Below are positions 15,497-24,207 of a stretch of DNA of 64,000 nucleotides, piece by piece (the stretch's first letter is position 1; each line of letters opens with the position of its first letter). The notes under the pieces are model-generated. The model did not search any database, was not told the origin of the DNA, and worked only from the letters and a program-made list of their open reading frames with translations. Made by a program: the position numbers and the translations under genes. The stretch covers positions 1-64,000 of the forward strand of contig JBKJUS010000184.1 of assembly GCA_046590575.1 (NCBI GenBank), in the 5' to 3' direction. Source of the stretch: DATLNF01 sp046590575. Lineage in GTDB: Bacteria > Actinomycetota > Actinomycetes > BP-191.

Positions 15497-17392
15497 CTAG
15501 CGGAGCCGGTAGCCGACGCCACGGACAGTCTGAACGCGGGTCGCGTCGCTGCCCAGCTTCACACGGAGGCTGCGGATGACAACGTCGACGACGTTGCTGC
15601 CGCCGGCGTACGAGGTGCCCCACACGTGTTCGAGCAGTTCGATGCGAGTTATGACCTTGCCGGGTTGAACGGCGAGCGTCTCGAGTACACCGAACTCCAG
15701 TGGTGAAAGGGAGATCCGCTTCCCTGCGACCGCGACGCTGCGGTCGTTGGCATCGAGGAACGAAGTGGCCGTGATCCCGAGCTCGGCGGCGGCGAGGTTC
15801 GATAACCATCCGTCGATCGAGTCGGGCCCGAAGTCGAGGGCTGCCAGGTGGAACTCGCGGCCTCCGAGGTCGGCGGGCGGTTCGAAGGGGATGAATCCGA
15901 GGGTAAGTAGCGCGGACAGGTACGGCTCGGGGTCGAAGATGCCGGTGTAGAGCCGACCGAGCTGCGGGCGCAGCCGAAAGTAGTCACGCTTAAGGTCGAG
16001 CCAAGCCGCCGCTTGAGGGCCGCTGGGACCCTCACCTGCCTCATCAGAGAGCACCCGCCGGTGGACCAGCGTCGTTTGCCCCGGGGGCAGCAGGTGCGAC
16101 GCGGCGTGCCGGGCCCATCCGGCGACGACGGCATCGCTGCGGTCGAGCGACGGCGGGATGTGTCGCCACTCGGCGACGATGGAGCATCCCACGACGGACC
16201 CGGTTCTATCTCGGATGACTCGGACCGCACCCGGCGCGAGTCGCCACCACGCGTCCAACGCGTCAGCACCTGCGGCCGGGTCGTGTCGACGCCACAATTC
16301 TTGCAGCGCCTCGGCGTCTGATGGCCTTGCCAGCTCGACGCTGTAGCGATGCGCGGTCGTCGGAAACATCGCCTCCCGCACCACGGGATTGTCGATGAGG
16401 AACAGCAGATCCGCGGTCGAGCGGGCGAGTTCGACATCGCCGGCGGTAAAGGTGCTTGATTGAAGGTGCCGCCACGCGGCGCTGCGCAGTCGCCGGAACT
16501 CATCTGGGTCGACGGCGCGCAACCGCTCGCCGATAGCGATGTGGACAGCGTCATGCAGCCTGATGCCTTCGGCAGTCGACTCTACGAAGGACAATCCGCT
16601 GAGCAGATCTAGCGCATCGTCGGCCTCCTGCCCGAGCATCGCCTCGAGCACTCCCCGAGTGACGCGTCTCGGCACGGCCGCCGCGTCGAGCGCCCGTCGA
16701 CCCCTCTCGTCCAGCCCCCCGCGGAACAGGTTGGCGAGCGCGCCGACCACCATCGGCGCGGCGTCACCGCCTGGCAACTCCGCGCCAGCGAACTGCGCCT
16801 CCAGGGCAAGGCGAACCGCCAGCGGGTGACCACGCGCAACCCGGGCGATCATGGCGGCCGCCGACGCATCGGTGACGCCCGCGGCCGCGATAACGGCGAT
16901 GACGTCAGGTTCCTCGAGCGGGCCCAGGGGGAGGACCTCCAGCCCACCGAGGCGGTTACGGTCGAACGCCCACTCGAGCATCGGAGCATCCCGGCTTGCC
17001 ACGATCACCCGCACCGATGGGCCGAGCGCTGGAAGCAAGTCGTAGCGCAGCCACGGATCGGCGATCCGGAACACCTCGTAGGTGTCGATCAGCAGGACGA
17101 CGTGGCGCCCTTGCTCCGCTGGGAGCAACCCGCCCGCGGTCGAGGCGCGGTCGGGCCGCCCTCCGGCCGCAGCTAAGGCTTCAAGGAACCCTGCCTCGGT
17201 CGGATCGATCAACCGGCAGTCCACCGAGAATGTCGAAACTCCCCGCTCCGCGCACACTTCGGCGAATTGGGCCAGCAGGGCCGACTTGCCGATGCCCGCC
17301 ATCCCGTAGACGAAGCACACATGCGGGCCGTGCTCGTCGAGGACCCGCAGCAGGACCGACAGCTCCCGGCCCCGACCGACGACCATCGACAC
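15497..17392 (-). CDS. AAA NTPase regulator with C-terminal OmpR-type winged helix
   Basis: This protein has 631 residues. Residues about 1-270 are an AAA/STAND-type NTPase with Walker A GMAGIGKS (30-37), Walker B VVLLIDTYEVF (Asp103) and a sensor region VIVASRD. Helical repeats follow to about 330. A middle part (about 355-520) has weak GNAT-like features such as SVELARPSDAEALQELW and YLSALLTLGFIPFE. The last 90 residues are a Trans_Reg_C winged helix (LSPLEFGVLETLAVQPGKVI, VDVVIRSLRVKLG, TVRGVGYRLR). The start GTG 17392 has GAGGGGG seven bases upstream. It lies 34 bases after a YdhR-like gene. The target is unknown. Confidence 0.85.
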   Translation of the reverse strand: MSMVVGRGRELSVLLRVLDEHGPHVCFVYGMAGIGKSALLAQFAEVCAERGVSTFSVDCRLIDPTEAGFLEALAAAGGRPDRASTAGGLLPAEQGRHVVLLIDTYEVFRIADPWLRYDLLPALGPSVRVIVASRDAPMLEWAFDRNRLGGLEVLPLGPLEEPDVIAVIAAAGVTDASAAAMIARVARGHPLAVRLALEAQFAGAELPGGDAAPMVVGALANLFRGGLDERGRRALDAAAVPRRVTRGVLEAMLGQEADDALDLLSGLSFVESTAEGIRLHDAVHIAIGERLRAVDPDEFRRLRSAAWRHLQSSTFTAGDVELARSTADLLFLIDNPVVREAMFPTTAHRYSVELARPSDAEALQELWRRHDPAAGADALDAWWRLAPGAVRVIRDRTGSVVGCSIVAEWRHIPPSLDRSDAVVAGWARHAASHLLPPGQTTLVHRRVLSDEAGEGPSGPQAAAWLDLKRDYFRLRPQLGRLYTGIFDPEPYLSALLTLGFIPFEPPADLGGREFHLAALDFGPDSIDGWLSNLAAAELGITATSFLDANDRSVAVAGKRISLSPLEFGVLETLAVQPGKVITRIELLEHVWGTSYAGGSNVVDVVIRSLRVKLGSDATRVQTVRGVGYRLR

Positions 17393-17426
17393 GTCACAAC
17401 CCCCTCGGTCGCATCCTGCCAGCAGC

Positions 17427-17744
17427 TCAGGCCGCCGTGACGGCCACACCTCGGGTCACGCCTGTCGGCTCCATCAGGACGCCGAAGCGCCGCACTGTGA
17501 TGTCCGCCAACCCGGGGGTGGCCCCGACGTTGGCGAACAACTCCGACGCCAAGAACGCGTCGACCGCCCCGTCGCCATCGAAGGTGTACACGCCGCCATA
17601 GACGCCATCGACAGCGTCCACCAACCACACCTTCGACACCAGCCCGTGCACCTCCGCGAACGCAGGCGCCACCTGGTCACACAGGCTGAGGTAGTCGGCC
17701 TCGCTGAGGCCTTCGAGCTTGAAGTTCACGATCACGATTTCCAC
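17427..17744 (-). CDS. YdhR-like putative monooxygenase
   Basis: A 105-residue ferredoxin-like alpha/beta barrel protein. It begins EIVIVNFKLEGLSEADYLSL, then APAFAEVHGLVSKVWLVD, GGVYTFDGDGAVDAFL and LFANVGATPGLADITVRRFGV (split: LFANVGATPG, LADITVRRF). This is the YdhR/antibiotic biosynthesis monooxygenase pattern. The GTG start has AAGGGG six bases upstream. It is the first gene of an operon with the NTPase regulator, which may control it. The small molecule is unknown. Confidence 0.85.
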   Translation of the reverse strand: MEIVIVNFKLEGLSEADYLSLCDQVAPAFAEVHGLVSKVWLVDAVDGVYGGVYTFDGDGAVDAFLASELFANVGATPGLADITVRRFGVLMEPTGVTRGVAVTAA

Positions 17745-17917
17745 AACACACCCCTTAGTTCGGCGGCACCTCCGCCTGCCATCAGGATGAAGCTGGCAAC
17801 GCCGACAAAGATGAGGGTCAGATGAGGGTTTCGGTGGCCATGATCCGCCGGAGTCCGGGGAGGCTTTCAGCCCAGCACCAGATTCACGCTCACGGGTCCA
17901 TGTGTGTATCGATCAAG

Positions 17918-17930
17918 TCCCCCCTCGGAC
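17918..17930. repeat. Dispersed copy TCCCCCCTCGGAC upstream of the YdhR operon
   Basis: Identical to the 13-base copies at 15136 and 15317, here on the promoter side of the YdhR/regulator operon. Repeats of the family therefore lie on both sides of that operon. Confidence 0.75.
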
Positions 17931-17995
17931 ACAGAATCGCAGGCCTGTGACCTGCAACAACGCGTTGGCGGAGCAAGATCCGCCGCAGCCTGTAA

Positions 17996-18103
17996 TCCCA
18001 CACCACACCCGGCATGGACCTGGCCGCCTGCGACTTCGTCGCGTCACTCCTCCTCCCCCACCCGCCGGCCAGCGACGGCGACGGCGAAGCGAGAATCGGT
18101 TGA
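17996..18103 (+). pseudogene. Integrase C-terminal fragment
   Basis: The frame SHTTPGMDLAACDFVASLLL then PHPPASDGDGEARIG-stop matches the end of the intact integrase (SHTTPGMDREACDLVASLL). An in-frame TAA at 17993 precedes it, so only the last 35 codons survive, just after the catalytic tyrosine position. Nucleotide identity to the end of the 11045-12349 gene is about 80 percent by eye, so it comes from a related element and not a fresh duplication. Confidence 0.7.
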
Positions 18104-18497
18104 TCTCCGGAGCGCCAGCCGGTCGCCGTACGTTGGGGGAACCGCATGGGTGCTAGCCGCTGTCAACGCCGCCCGAAAATTGACCCCCTAGCGCCGCTTG
18201 GGTTCTAGGGCGACACGGAGTCTGATATCCCGTCACTGACACCCATGACTTGCCTCCTGCTCATGATGCGTCGCGGCAATCGTGAGAGCGCTGTCAGGGG
18301 CAGGGTAGGACCAACCGAACCGTTGACAATGACAAAGTCCGACAGCCGACACTCCGGCAGACCCATCTCTCGGCAGCGTAATGGCTAAGCCACCCCGGAC
18401 AGGACTTCCGGACTTCCACTAACAGACGTACAGTTGATGACATACGACGTGACGCGCCACGGGGGTGGGACGGCCGGTCGGTGACCCGGGGGGGACC

Positions 18498-18932
18498 ATG
18501 GCAGTTCGGCGAATGATTGCGACGCGCTGGCGCGTCGCAATCGCAGAGTGGCTGACATTGCTCGCAGCCCTCCTCCACCTGCTGGCTGTGCCCAGTCATG
18601 CGCAGGTCTGGCGCGGCTACGCCACCTTCTTCGTCGTCATCGCGCTGGGGCAAGGCCTTTATAGCTTGCTGCTTCCGCGGCTGGCCGATCGCCGATGGTT
18701 CTTGGCTCTCGGCATTATCGGCACGTCTGGGCTCCTGGCACTCTGGTGGTGGAGTCGTGTCTGGCAGACCCCCGTCGGACCGCATCGTCTGCACGCCGAG
18801 CCCTTCGGGATACTCGACGTGTCCGTCGGCATCGTAGAAGTCATTGTCCTGCTCTGCCTTGCCGACGCCTATCCACGTACTGCCGGCCGACGCCGGCGAC
18901 ACTCCCAAGCAACGGAGCCGTCATGGACCTGA
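18498..18932 (+). CDS. Four-helix membrane protein
   Basis: This 144-residue protein has about four membrane segments: WLTLLAALLHLLAVP, ATFFVVIALGQGLYSLLL, WFLALGIIGTSGLLALWW and LDVSVGIVEVIVLLCLADA. It is not assigned to a named family. Its stop overlaps the start of the multicopper oxidase by 10 bases, so the two form an operon, and it may help metal handling or assembly of that enzyme; this is inference. The start at 18498 is preceded by a G-rich run that is too close to be an ideal ribosome site, so ATG 18513 is an alternative. Confidence 0.75.
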   Translation: MAVRRMIATRWRVAIAEWLTLLAALLHLLAVPSHAQVWRGYATFFVVIALGQGLYSLLLPRLADRRWFLALGIIGTSGLLALWWWSRVWQTPVGPHRLHAEPFGILDVSVGIVEVIVLLCLADAYPRTAGRRRRHSQATEPSWT

Positions 18933-20431
18933 CCCGCCGAGACCTGATCAAGGTCGGCCTGTTCACCACGTCGGCCCTGGCCGTGCCGAAGTTCGCCGCC
19001 GCCTACTCCAACTACACCCGAGGAGACGGCGCCTTGGCCGCGCCTGCGCCGTTCCGGCAGGCACTGACTCAACCGCCGGTGCTCGCACCTGTGCGGAGTG
19101 ACGCGTACGCCGATTACTACGAGATCGCGTCGAGGCGCACGACGGCGGAAATCCTGCCAGGTGTGCGCACGCCCGTATCCGGCTACAACGACAGCTATCT
19201 GGGTCCCACCCTGCGCGTACGCTCCGGTCGCACTGCGGTCGTCACCCACACCAACGGGCTCGCCGTACCGATCTCGGTGCACACCCACGGCGCCTACGTG
19301 GACGGCGACAGCGACGGCCATCCGTCGGACCCCATCGCCCCGGGAGCGGCCAAGCACTACGTGCTGCCCAACAAGCAAGTGGCCCGTACCCAGTGGTACC
19401 ACGATCACGTCGAGCATCTGACCGCAACTAATGTCTACGCCGGACTGTCCGGCTTCTACCTCATCGGCGACCCATTCGACGACGCGTTACCGCTGCCCGC
19501 AGGCGAGTTCGACGTGCCGCTGTGCATCCAGGACCGACTGTTCAACTCCGACGGCACACTCCATTATCCAGAGAACGCTGTCAGCGACGACGGTCTCGCC
19601 GGCAACGTCATCGTGGTCAACGGCAAGGCGCAGCCCTTCTTCCAGGTATCCGCGCGCCGCTACCGCTTCCGCATCCTCAATGGCTCCAACGCTCGGCCTT
19701 ACTCACTGGCTCTGAGCAACGGCCGGCCCTTTCAACTGGTCGCTACCGAAGGCGGTCTGATCACCGCGCCCATCAGCCTGACCTCGCTCCCCATCTGGCC
19801 CGGCGAGCGCTACGAAATCGTGATCGACTTCGCTCAAATGCCCAACGGCGACTCGGTCGTGCTCAACAACAGCATGGGCAGCGGCAGCACAGCGCAGATC
19901 ATGCGCTTCGACGTCGTGCGCCGCGCCGTGGACGACAGCTCAGTGCCTGCGGTGTTGCGCAGCGCAGCCGATCAATCCGACGACACACACCTTGGCACAA
20001 CCGCTGCGGGGGCGACTGTGACGCGGAGGTGGAACTTCGGAAAGACGTGGGACAACGTGTACGTGATCAACGGAAAGACCTACGACGCGAACCGCATCGA
20101 CGCATCCCCACGAGCCGGGGACACCGAGATCTGGGAGTTCCAGACGGGCTATGGCTGGTCGCATCCGGTGCACGTCCACTTGACGAACTTCAAGGTCCTC
20201 GATCGAAACGGTAAGCCACCGCCAGTGCACGAGCGCGAACTGTGGAAGGAGACCGTTGCGCTCCATCCGGGCGAGAAGGTACGGGTACTCATGAAGTGGC
20301 CGTCGGTGCCCGTTAGGCCAACAGTCTCGGTCCCTGCCGCCTCGACGGCGTTCAAAGACAGATACGTCTTCCACTGCCACAACCTGGGTCATGAGGACCA
20401 CGACATGATGGCGCAGTTCCGCGTCACCTGA
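18923..20431 (+). CDS. Tat-exported multicopper oxidase (CotA/bilirubin oxidase-like)
   Basis: This protein has 502 residues. The N-terminus has a Tat-like signal (TRRDLIKVGLFTTSALAVP). The four copper-ligand motifs are present: HTHG (120-123), WYHDH (158-162), HPVHVH (about 415) and FHCHNLGHEDHDMM (about 483-496). The final His-Cys-His...Met set is the type 1 copper site. The enzyme oxidises phenolic substrates or metals and reduces oxygen to water outside the membrane. Start 18923 has GGAG five bases upstream. It is coupled to the membrane protein before it. Confidence 0.95.
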   Translation: MDLTRRDLIKVGLFTTSALAVPKFAAAYSNYTRGDGALAAPAPFRQALTQPPVLAPVRSDAYADYYEIASRRTTAEILPGVRTPVSGYNDSYLGPTLRVRSGRTAVVTHTNGLAVPISVHTHGAYVDGDSDGHPSDPIAPGAAKHYVLPNKQVARTQWYHDHVEHLTATNVYAGLSGFYLIGDPFDDALPLPAGEFDVPLCIQDRLFNSDGTLHYPENAVSDDGLAGNVIVVNGKAQPFFQVSARRYRFRILNGSNARPYSLALSNGRPFQLVATEGGLITAPISLTSLPIWPGERYEIVIDFAQMPNGDSVVLNNSMGSGSTAQIMRFDVVRRAVDDSSVPAVLRSAADQSDDTHLGTTAAGATVTRRWNFGKTWDNVYVINGKTYDANRIDASPRAGDTEIWEFQTGYGWSHPVHVHLTNFKVLDRNGKPPPVHERELWKETVALHPGEKVRVLMKWPSVPVRPTVSVPAASTAFKDRYVFHCHNLGHEDHDMMAQFRVT

Positions 20432-20444
20432 GGATCAGCGGAGC

Positions 20445-21161
20445 TCAGCGCCGTCCCACGAGCTTGAGTTGGTCGGCCGTCGCCGAACGGATTGCGACAG
20501 AGTCGACGACGACTGTGACGAGGCGACACCCCGCATCGAGATACGCCCGAGCCGTCTCGCCATCAGCTGCATGGGTACCGACCGGCATACCGGCGCGGGC
20601 GCAGGCCGCCCACACCGTGGCCAGTGCGGGGCCGAGCACCGGGTCGTGGCGGTCGGGGGCGCAACCGAGCGTCAATGAGAGGTCCCACGGCCCGATGTAG
20701 ACAGCGTCGACACCGTCGACAGCGACGATCCCGTCGACCGCCTCGACGGCCGCGCCGGACTCCACCATGACGACGCAGAGAGCATCGTCGGACCCGCCGA
20801 TGACGCGACCAAACGATCGGTGCCCCCGTGGTGCGGTGCGGCAGGCCGAGACCACCTCGCGAGCGATGTCCGCGGAGTTCACGTGCGGTACGACGACGCC
20901 GTGCGCGCCGAGGTCGAGCGCCCGAGAGACGAAGTACGGCTGTGGTGCCCGCACGCGAGCCAGCGGCACCAGCCCGGCGGCCACCGCGGCGCTGGTGAGT
21001 GCCGGCAGATCGGACTCGTCAGCCGAACCGTGCTGCAGGTCGAAGACGACGTAGTCGATGCCCGGCGCCGCCAGCATCCCCACCACCGACGGATCGCCGA
21101 TCGTCGACCACGCGCCGTACGCCGACCGTTCAGCCAGAATGCACCGCAGGTCAGGTTTCAT
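20445..21161 (-). CDS. HpcH/HpaI-type aldolase
   Basis: A 238-residue TIM-barrel aldolase. IDYVVFDLQHGSADESDLPA, LDLGAHGVVVPHVNSADIA and VDAVYIGPWDLSLTLG are the HpaI signatures, including the metal-binding Glu (MVESGAA) and Asp (GPWDLS). Such enzymes cleave 2-keto-4-hydroxy acids to pyruvate and an aldehyde. The exact substrate is unknown. It is transcribed divergently from the amidohydrolase with only 26 bases between starts, so promoters must overlap the coding regions or the true start is downstream. Confidence 0.88.
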   Translation of the reverse strand: MKPDLRCILAERSAYGAWSTIGDPSVVGMLAAPGIDYVVFDLQHGSADESDLPALTSAAVAAGLVPLARVRAPQPYFVSRALDLGAHGVVVPHVNSADIAREVVSACRTAPRGHRSFGRVIGGSDDALCVVMVESGAAVEAVDGIVAVDGVDAVYIGPWDLSLTLGCAPDRHDPVLGPALATVWAACARAGMPVGTHAADGETARAYLDAGCRLVTVVVDSVAIRSATADQLKLVGRR

Positions 21162-21187
21162 CCACGTAGCCTAGGCGGAAGTTGGTC

Positions 21188-22759
21188 ATGAGTTCGATCC
21201 TGTTCCGTGGCCACGACCCCGTGGACGCTGTGGCAGTGCGGGACGGTCGCATCGCTGGCCTTGGCCACGACGCGGTCGACACGCCAGTAGCAGTGACGGT
21301 CGATGTGAGCGAGGGCACGCTGGTGCCGGCTTTCCGGGACGGTCACGTGCACCCGCTCTGGGCCGGTCAAGCGATGCAGGGCGTGCCCTTGACCGGCGCC
21401 CGCTCTGTCGACGAGCTGCTCGAGAGAGTCCGTCGGCATGCCGCAGACCACTCCGACGCGACGTGGCTCACCGGCGCGGGCTACGACCCGTCGGTACTGC
21501 CCGGTGGCCTGGGCGATGGCCGGCTGCTCGACGCCGTCGTAGCTGACCGCCCGGTCCTGCTTTGGGCCACCGACCACCACAGCGCGTGGGCCAACCGGGT
21601 TGCCCTCGACATCGCGGGGGTGTCGGCAATGACTGGAGATCCCTCGGATGGCCGGTTCATCCGCGACGAGAACGGTCAGCCGACCGGTGCGCTGCTCGAG
21701 TCCGCCGCGCATCTCGTCGCTGCCCACATCCCGGCACCCACGCGCGAGTCGAAGGAGTCGGGCCTTCGCGCTGCCCTCGACCAGCTCGTCGCCGAAGGGG
21801 TCGTGTGGGCGCAGGAAGCCGCCCTGTCTCCGGAGAACGTCGCGATCTACGCCGGTCTGGCTGGCGCCCGGGAGATGCCGTGCCGTATCAACGTCGCGCT
21901 GAAAGTCGATCCGCGGTATTGGCGGGACCAGGTTGCCGAGTTCGACGCCGTACGCCGAGAGCACCCGGACTCCGGTGCGCTCACCGTCCGCACCGTGAAG
22001 TTCTTCGCTGACGGGATCGTCGAGTCCGGCACCGCGTCACTGCTTGAGCCCTACTCCGACGACCATTCCTCATGTGGGCTCGAGCTGTGGCCCGCCGACG
22101 AGCTCCGCGAAGCCGCGGTGGCTGTCGATCGGCTCGGCTTCCAGCTGCACGTCCACGCAATCGGCGATGGTGCCGTGCGAACAGCGCTCGACACCGTGGC
22201 GCACGTGGCCGCCACCAATGGCCCGCGCGACCGCCGGCCCGTCATCGCCCACGCCCAGCTCGTGCACCCGGACGACTTGCCGCGCTTCGCCGCTCTTGGT
22301 GTCATCGCGAACCTCCAGCCGCTGTGGGCCCAGCAAGACACGCTCATGACCGAGCTCACCGAGCCGCGCCTCGGCTCAGGCCGGTCGGCTCGGCAGTACC
22401 AGTTCGGATCCCTGCTGCGCAGCGGCGCGCGGGTCAGCTTCGGCAGTGACTGGCCGGTCTCCTCACCCCGACCGCTTGAGGGCATCGCCGTCGCGATGAC
22501 CCGTCGCACCTCGGAGGGGCTCCCACCAGAGGGCTGGCTGCCGGCCGAGCGGCTCGGCCTGGCCGACGCGGTGGGGGCCTACACCCGCGGGGTGGCCTAC
22601 CAAGCCTACGAAGAAGCCGAGTGCGGCATGATGGCTGTCGGCCAGCGCGCCGACCTCTGCCTGCTATCCGCCGATCCGCGCGCGGTCGACCCCGGTGACC
22701 TGGCTGAGCTCACCGTGCTGCGCACCTGGTCATCCGGCAGAGAGGTATTCAGTTCGTGA
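21188..22759 (+). CDS. YtcJ-like amidohydrolase
   Basis: A 523-residue amidohydrolase of the YtcJ/N-substituted formamide deformylase type. GTLVPAFRDGHVHPLWAG has the metal-binding HxH. Further metal ligands are in TVKFFADGIVESGT, FQLHVHAIGDGAV and VIAHAQLVHPDDL, and SFGSDWPVSS carries the catalytic Asp. It hydrolyses amide or urea bonds in small molecules. ATG 21188 has GGAAG six bases upstream. It overlaps the start of the homospermidine synthase gene by four bases, so it may act on polyamine-related amides, though this is not shown. Confidence 0.9.
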   Translation: MSSILFRGHDPVDAVAVRDGRIAGLGHDAVDTPVAVTVDVSEGTLVPAFRDGHVHPLWAGQAMQGVPLTGARSVDELLERVRRHAADHSDATWLTGAGYDPSVLPGGLGDGRLLDAVVADRPVLLWATDHHSAWANRVALDIAGVSAMTGDPSDGRFIRDENGQPTGALLESAAHLVAAHIPAPTRESKESGLRAALDQLVAEGVVWAQEAALSPENVAIYAGLAGAREMPCRINVALKVDPRYWRDQVAEFDAVRREHPDSGALTVRTVKFFADGIVESGTASLLEPYSDDHSSCGLELWPADELREAAVAVDRLGFQLHVHAIGDGAVRTALDTVAHVAATNGPRDRRPVIAHAQLVHPDDLPRFAALGVIANLQPLWAQQDTLMTELTEPRLGSGRSARQYQFGSLLRSGARVSFGSDWPVSSPRPLEGIAVAMTRRTSEGLPPEGWLPAERLGLADAVGAYTRGVAYQAYEEAECGMMAVGQRADLCLLSADPRAVDPGDLAELTVLRTWSSGREVFSS

Positions 22760-24207
22760 GCTTCGACGGTCGCATCTTGATCATCGGTCTCGGCGCTGTG
22801 TCGCGTTGCACGCTGCCCCTGCTCTTCAAGCACGTCCCGGCAGCGCCGTCGCAATACACCGTTCTCGACTTCGCTGAGGTCGAAGACGATGCTCGTTGGG
22901 TTAAGGACCAAGGCGCTTCCTTCGTCACCGACAAGGTCACCGAGGACAACTACGCCGCCCTGCTCGCCCAACACGTCGGGCCAGGCGACGTCATCGTCGA
23001 CCTCGCCTGGAACATCGACACCCTGTCGATTCTCGAGTGGTGTCGGACGCAGGACGTCCGCTACGTCAACGCATCCTTCGAGCTCTGGGACCCCTACGGC
23101 GACGGCAAGCAGTCCCCGACGGAGCGCACGCTTTACGCCCGGCACCTGAAGTTGCGGGAGACACTCGCTCGCTGGGGGGACAACGCGGGGCCCACCGCCG
23201 TGCTCGACCACGGGGCCAATCCGGGCCTGGTGTCGCACTTCACGAAGACCGCGCTGCTCGACATCTCGGCGGCGTACCTCGAGGAGGTGCCCTCGGGCGC
23301 CGACCGCGACGCCGTGGCCGCTGCACGGGAGTCCCGGACATGGAACGACCTCGCCCGCGCGCTGGACGTACAGGTCATCCACATCTCCGAGCGGGACACC
23401 CAGATCAGCTCGGTGCCGAAGGCGGAGAACGAGTTCGTCAACACGTGGTCCGTCGAAGGCTTCTTCGAAGAAGGCGTCGCGCCGGCCGAATTGGGCTGGG
23501 GCACCCATGAGCGGACGCTGCCCGCCCGGGCGTTCACCCACCAGACTGGGCCGCAGAACCAGATCTGCCTCGCCCACCCGGGTTGCCAGACGTGGGTGCG
23601 CTCGTGGGTGCCGTGCGGCGAGATCGTCGGAATGGTCATCCGCCATGGCGAGGCTTTCTCGATCTCCGACTACCTCACCGTGCGGGACGGAGCCGCGGCG
23701 GTCTACCGCCCCACGGTCCACTACGCCTACTGCCCCACCGACGCAGCAATCGCCAGCCTTCATGAGCTGCACATGCGCGGGTTCGACCTCCAGCAGCGGC
23801 AGCGGATCATGAATGACGACATCGTCACCGGGCGGGACGAGCTCGGGGTGCTGCTGATGGGCCACCGGTTCAAGTCCTGGTGGACGGGCTCGCTGCTCGA
23901 CATCGAGGAGACTCGCCGACTCGTGCCGCACCAGAACGCGACAACATTGCAGGTCGCAGCCGCTGTGCTCGGCGCCGTGCAATGGCTGCTCGCCCACCCA
24001 CGCGAGGGGGTACGCCTACCCGACGAGCTGCCGCACGAGGAGATCCTGCGGCACGCGGCGCCATACCTCGGCCCGCTCGTCAGCAGACGGGCAGACTGGA
24101 CACCGCTCGACAACTGGTCCGACCCATTCGTCGGCTACGGACGGTCGAAGCCGTCACCGGCCGAGATGTGGCAGTTCGACACCTTCCTCGTCCACGGCCC
24201 GGCCTGA
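22756..24207 (+). CDS. hss: Homospermidine synthase
   Basis: A 483-residue protein with an N-terminal Rossmann NAD site (RILIIGLGAVSRCTLPLL) and the long homospermidine synthase pattern: DVIVDLAWNIDTLSILEWC, RYVNASFELWDPY, HGANPGLVSHFTKTALLDI. HYAYCPTDAAIASLHELH and a WWTGSLLDIEETR block follow. The enzyme joins two putrescines into sym-homospermidine with NAD. GTG 22756 overlaps the amidohydrolase stop. It converges on, and overlaps by 54 bases, the ornithine decarboxylase-like gene that could supply putrescine. Confidence 0.9.
   Translation: MSFDGRILIIGLGAVSRCTLPLLFKHVPAAPSQYTVLDFAEVEDDARWVKDQGASFVTDKVTEDNYAALLAQHVGPGDVIVDLAWNIDTLSILEWCRTQDVRYVNASFELWDPYGDGKQSPTERTLYARHLKLRETLARWGDNAGPTAVLDHGANPGLVSHFTKTALLDISAAYLEEVPSGADRDAVAAARESRTWNDLARALDVQVIHISERDTQISSVPKAENEFVNTWSVEGFFEEGVAPAELGWGTHERTLPARAFTHQTGPQNQICLAHPGCQTWVRSWVPCGEIVGMVIRHGEAFSISDYLTVRDGAAAVYRPTVHYAYCPTDAAIASLHELHMRGFDLQQRQRIMNDDIVTGRDELGVLLMGHRFKSWWTGSLLDIEETRRLVPHQNATTLQVAAAVLGAVQWLLAHPREGVRLPDELPHEEILRHAAPYLGPLVSRRADWTPLDNWSDPFVGYGRSKPSPAEMWQFDTFLVHGPA

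Larger units (their letters stand above)
17745..18497. other. Gene-poor region with relics
   Basis: About 750 bases without an intact gene. It contains one copy of the C-rich repeat (17918-17930) and the end of a decayed integrase (17996-18103). The remaining 18104-18497 shows nothing recognisable. A 204-codon minus-strand frame at 18294-18908 is a shadow of the membrane-protein gene. Confidence 0.6.

Noticed and set aside
18294..18908. 204-codon minus-strand frame opposite the membrane protein
   Set aside because: Low-complexity, charged shadow without a ribosome site; the plus-strand gene has clear membrane segments and is coupled to the oxidase.
22606..23997. 463-codon minus-strand frame
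   Set aside because: Antisense to the homospermidine synthase; no supporting motifs.
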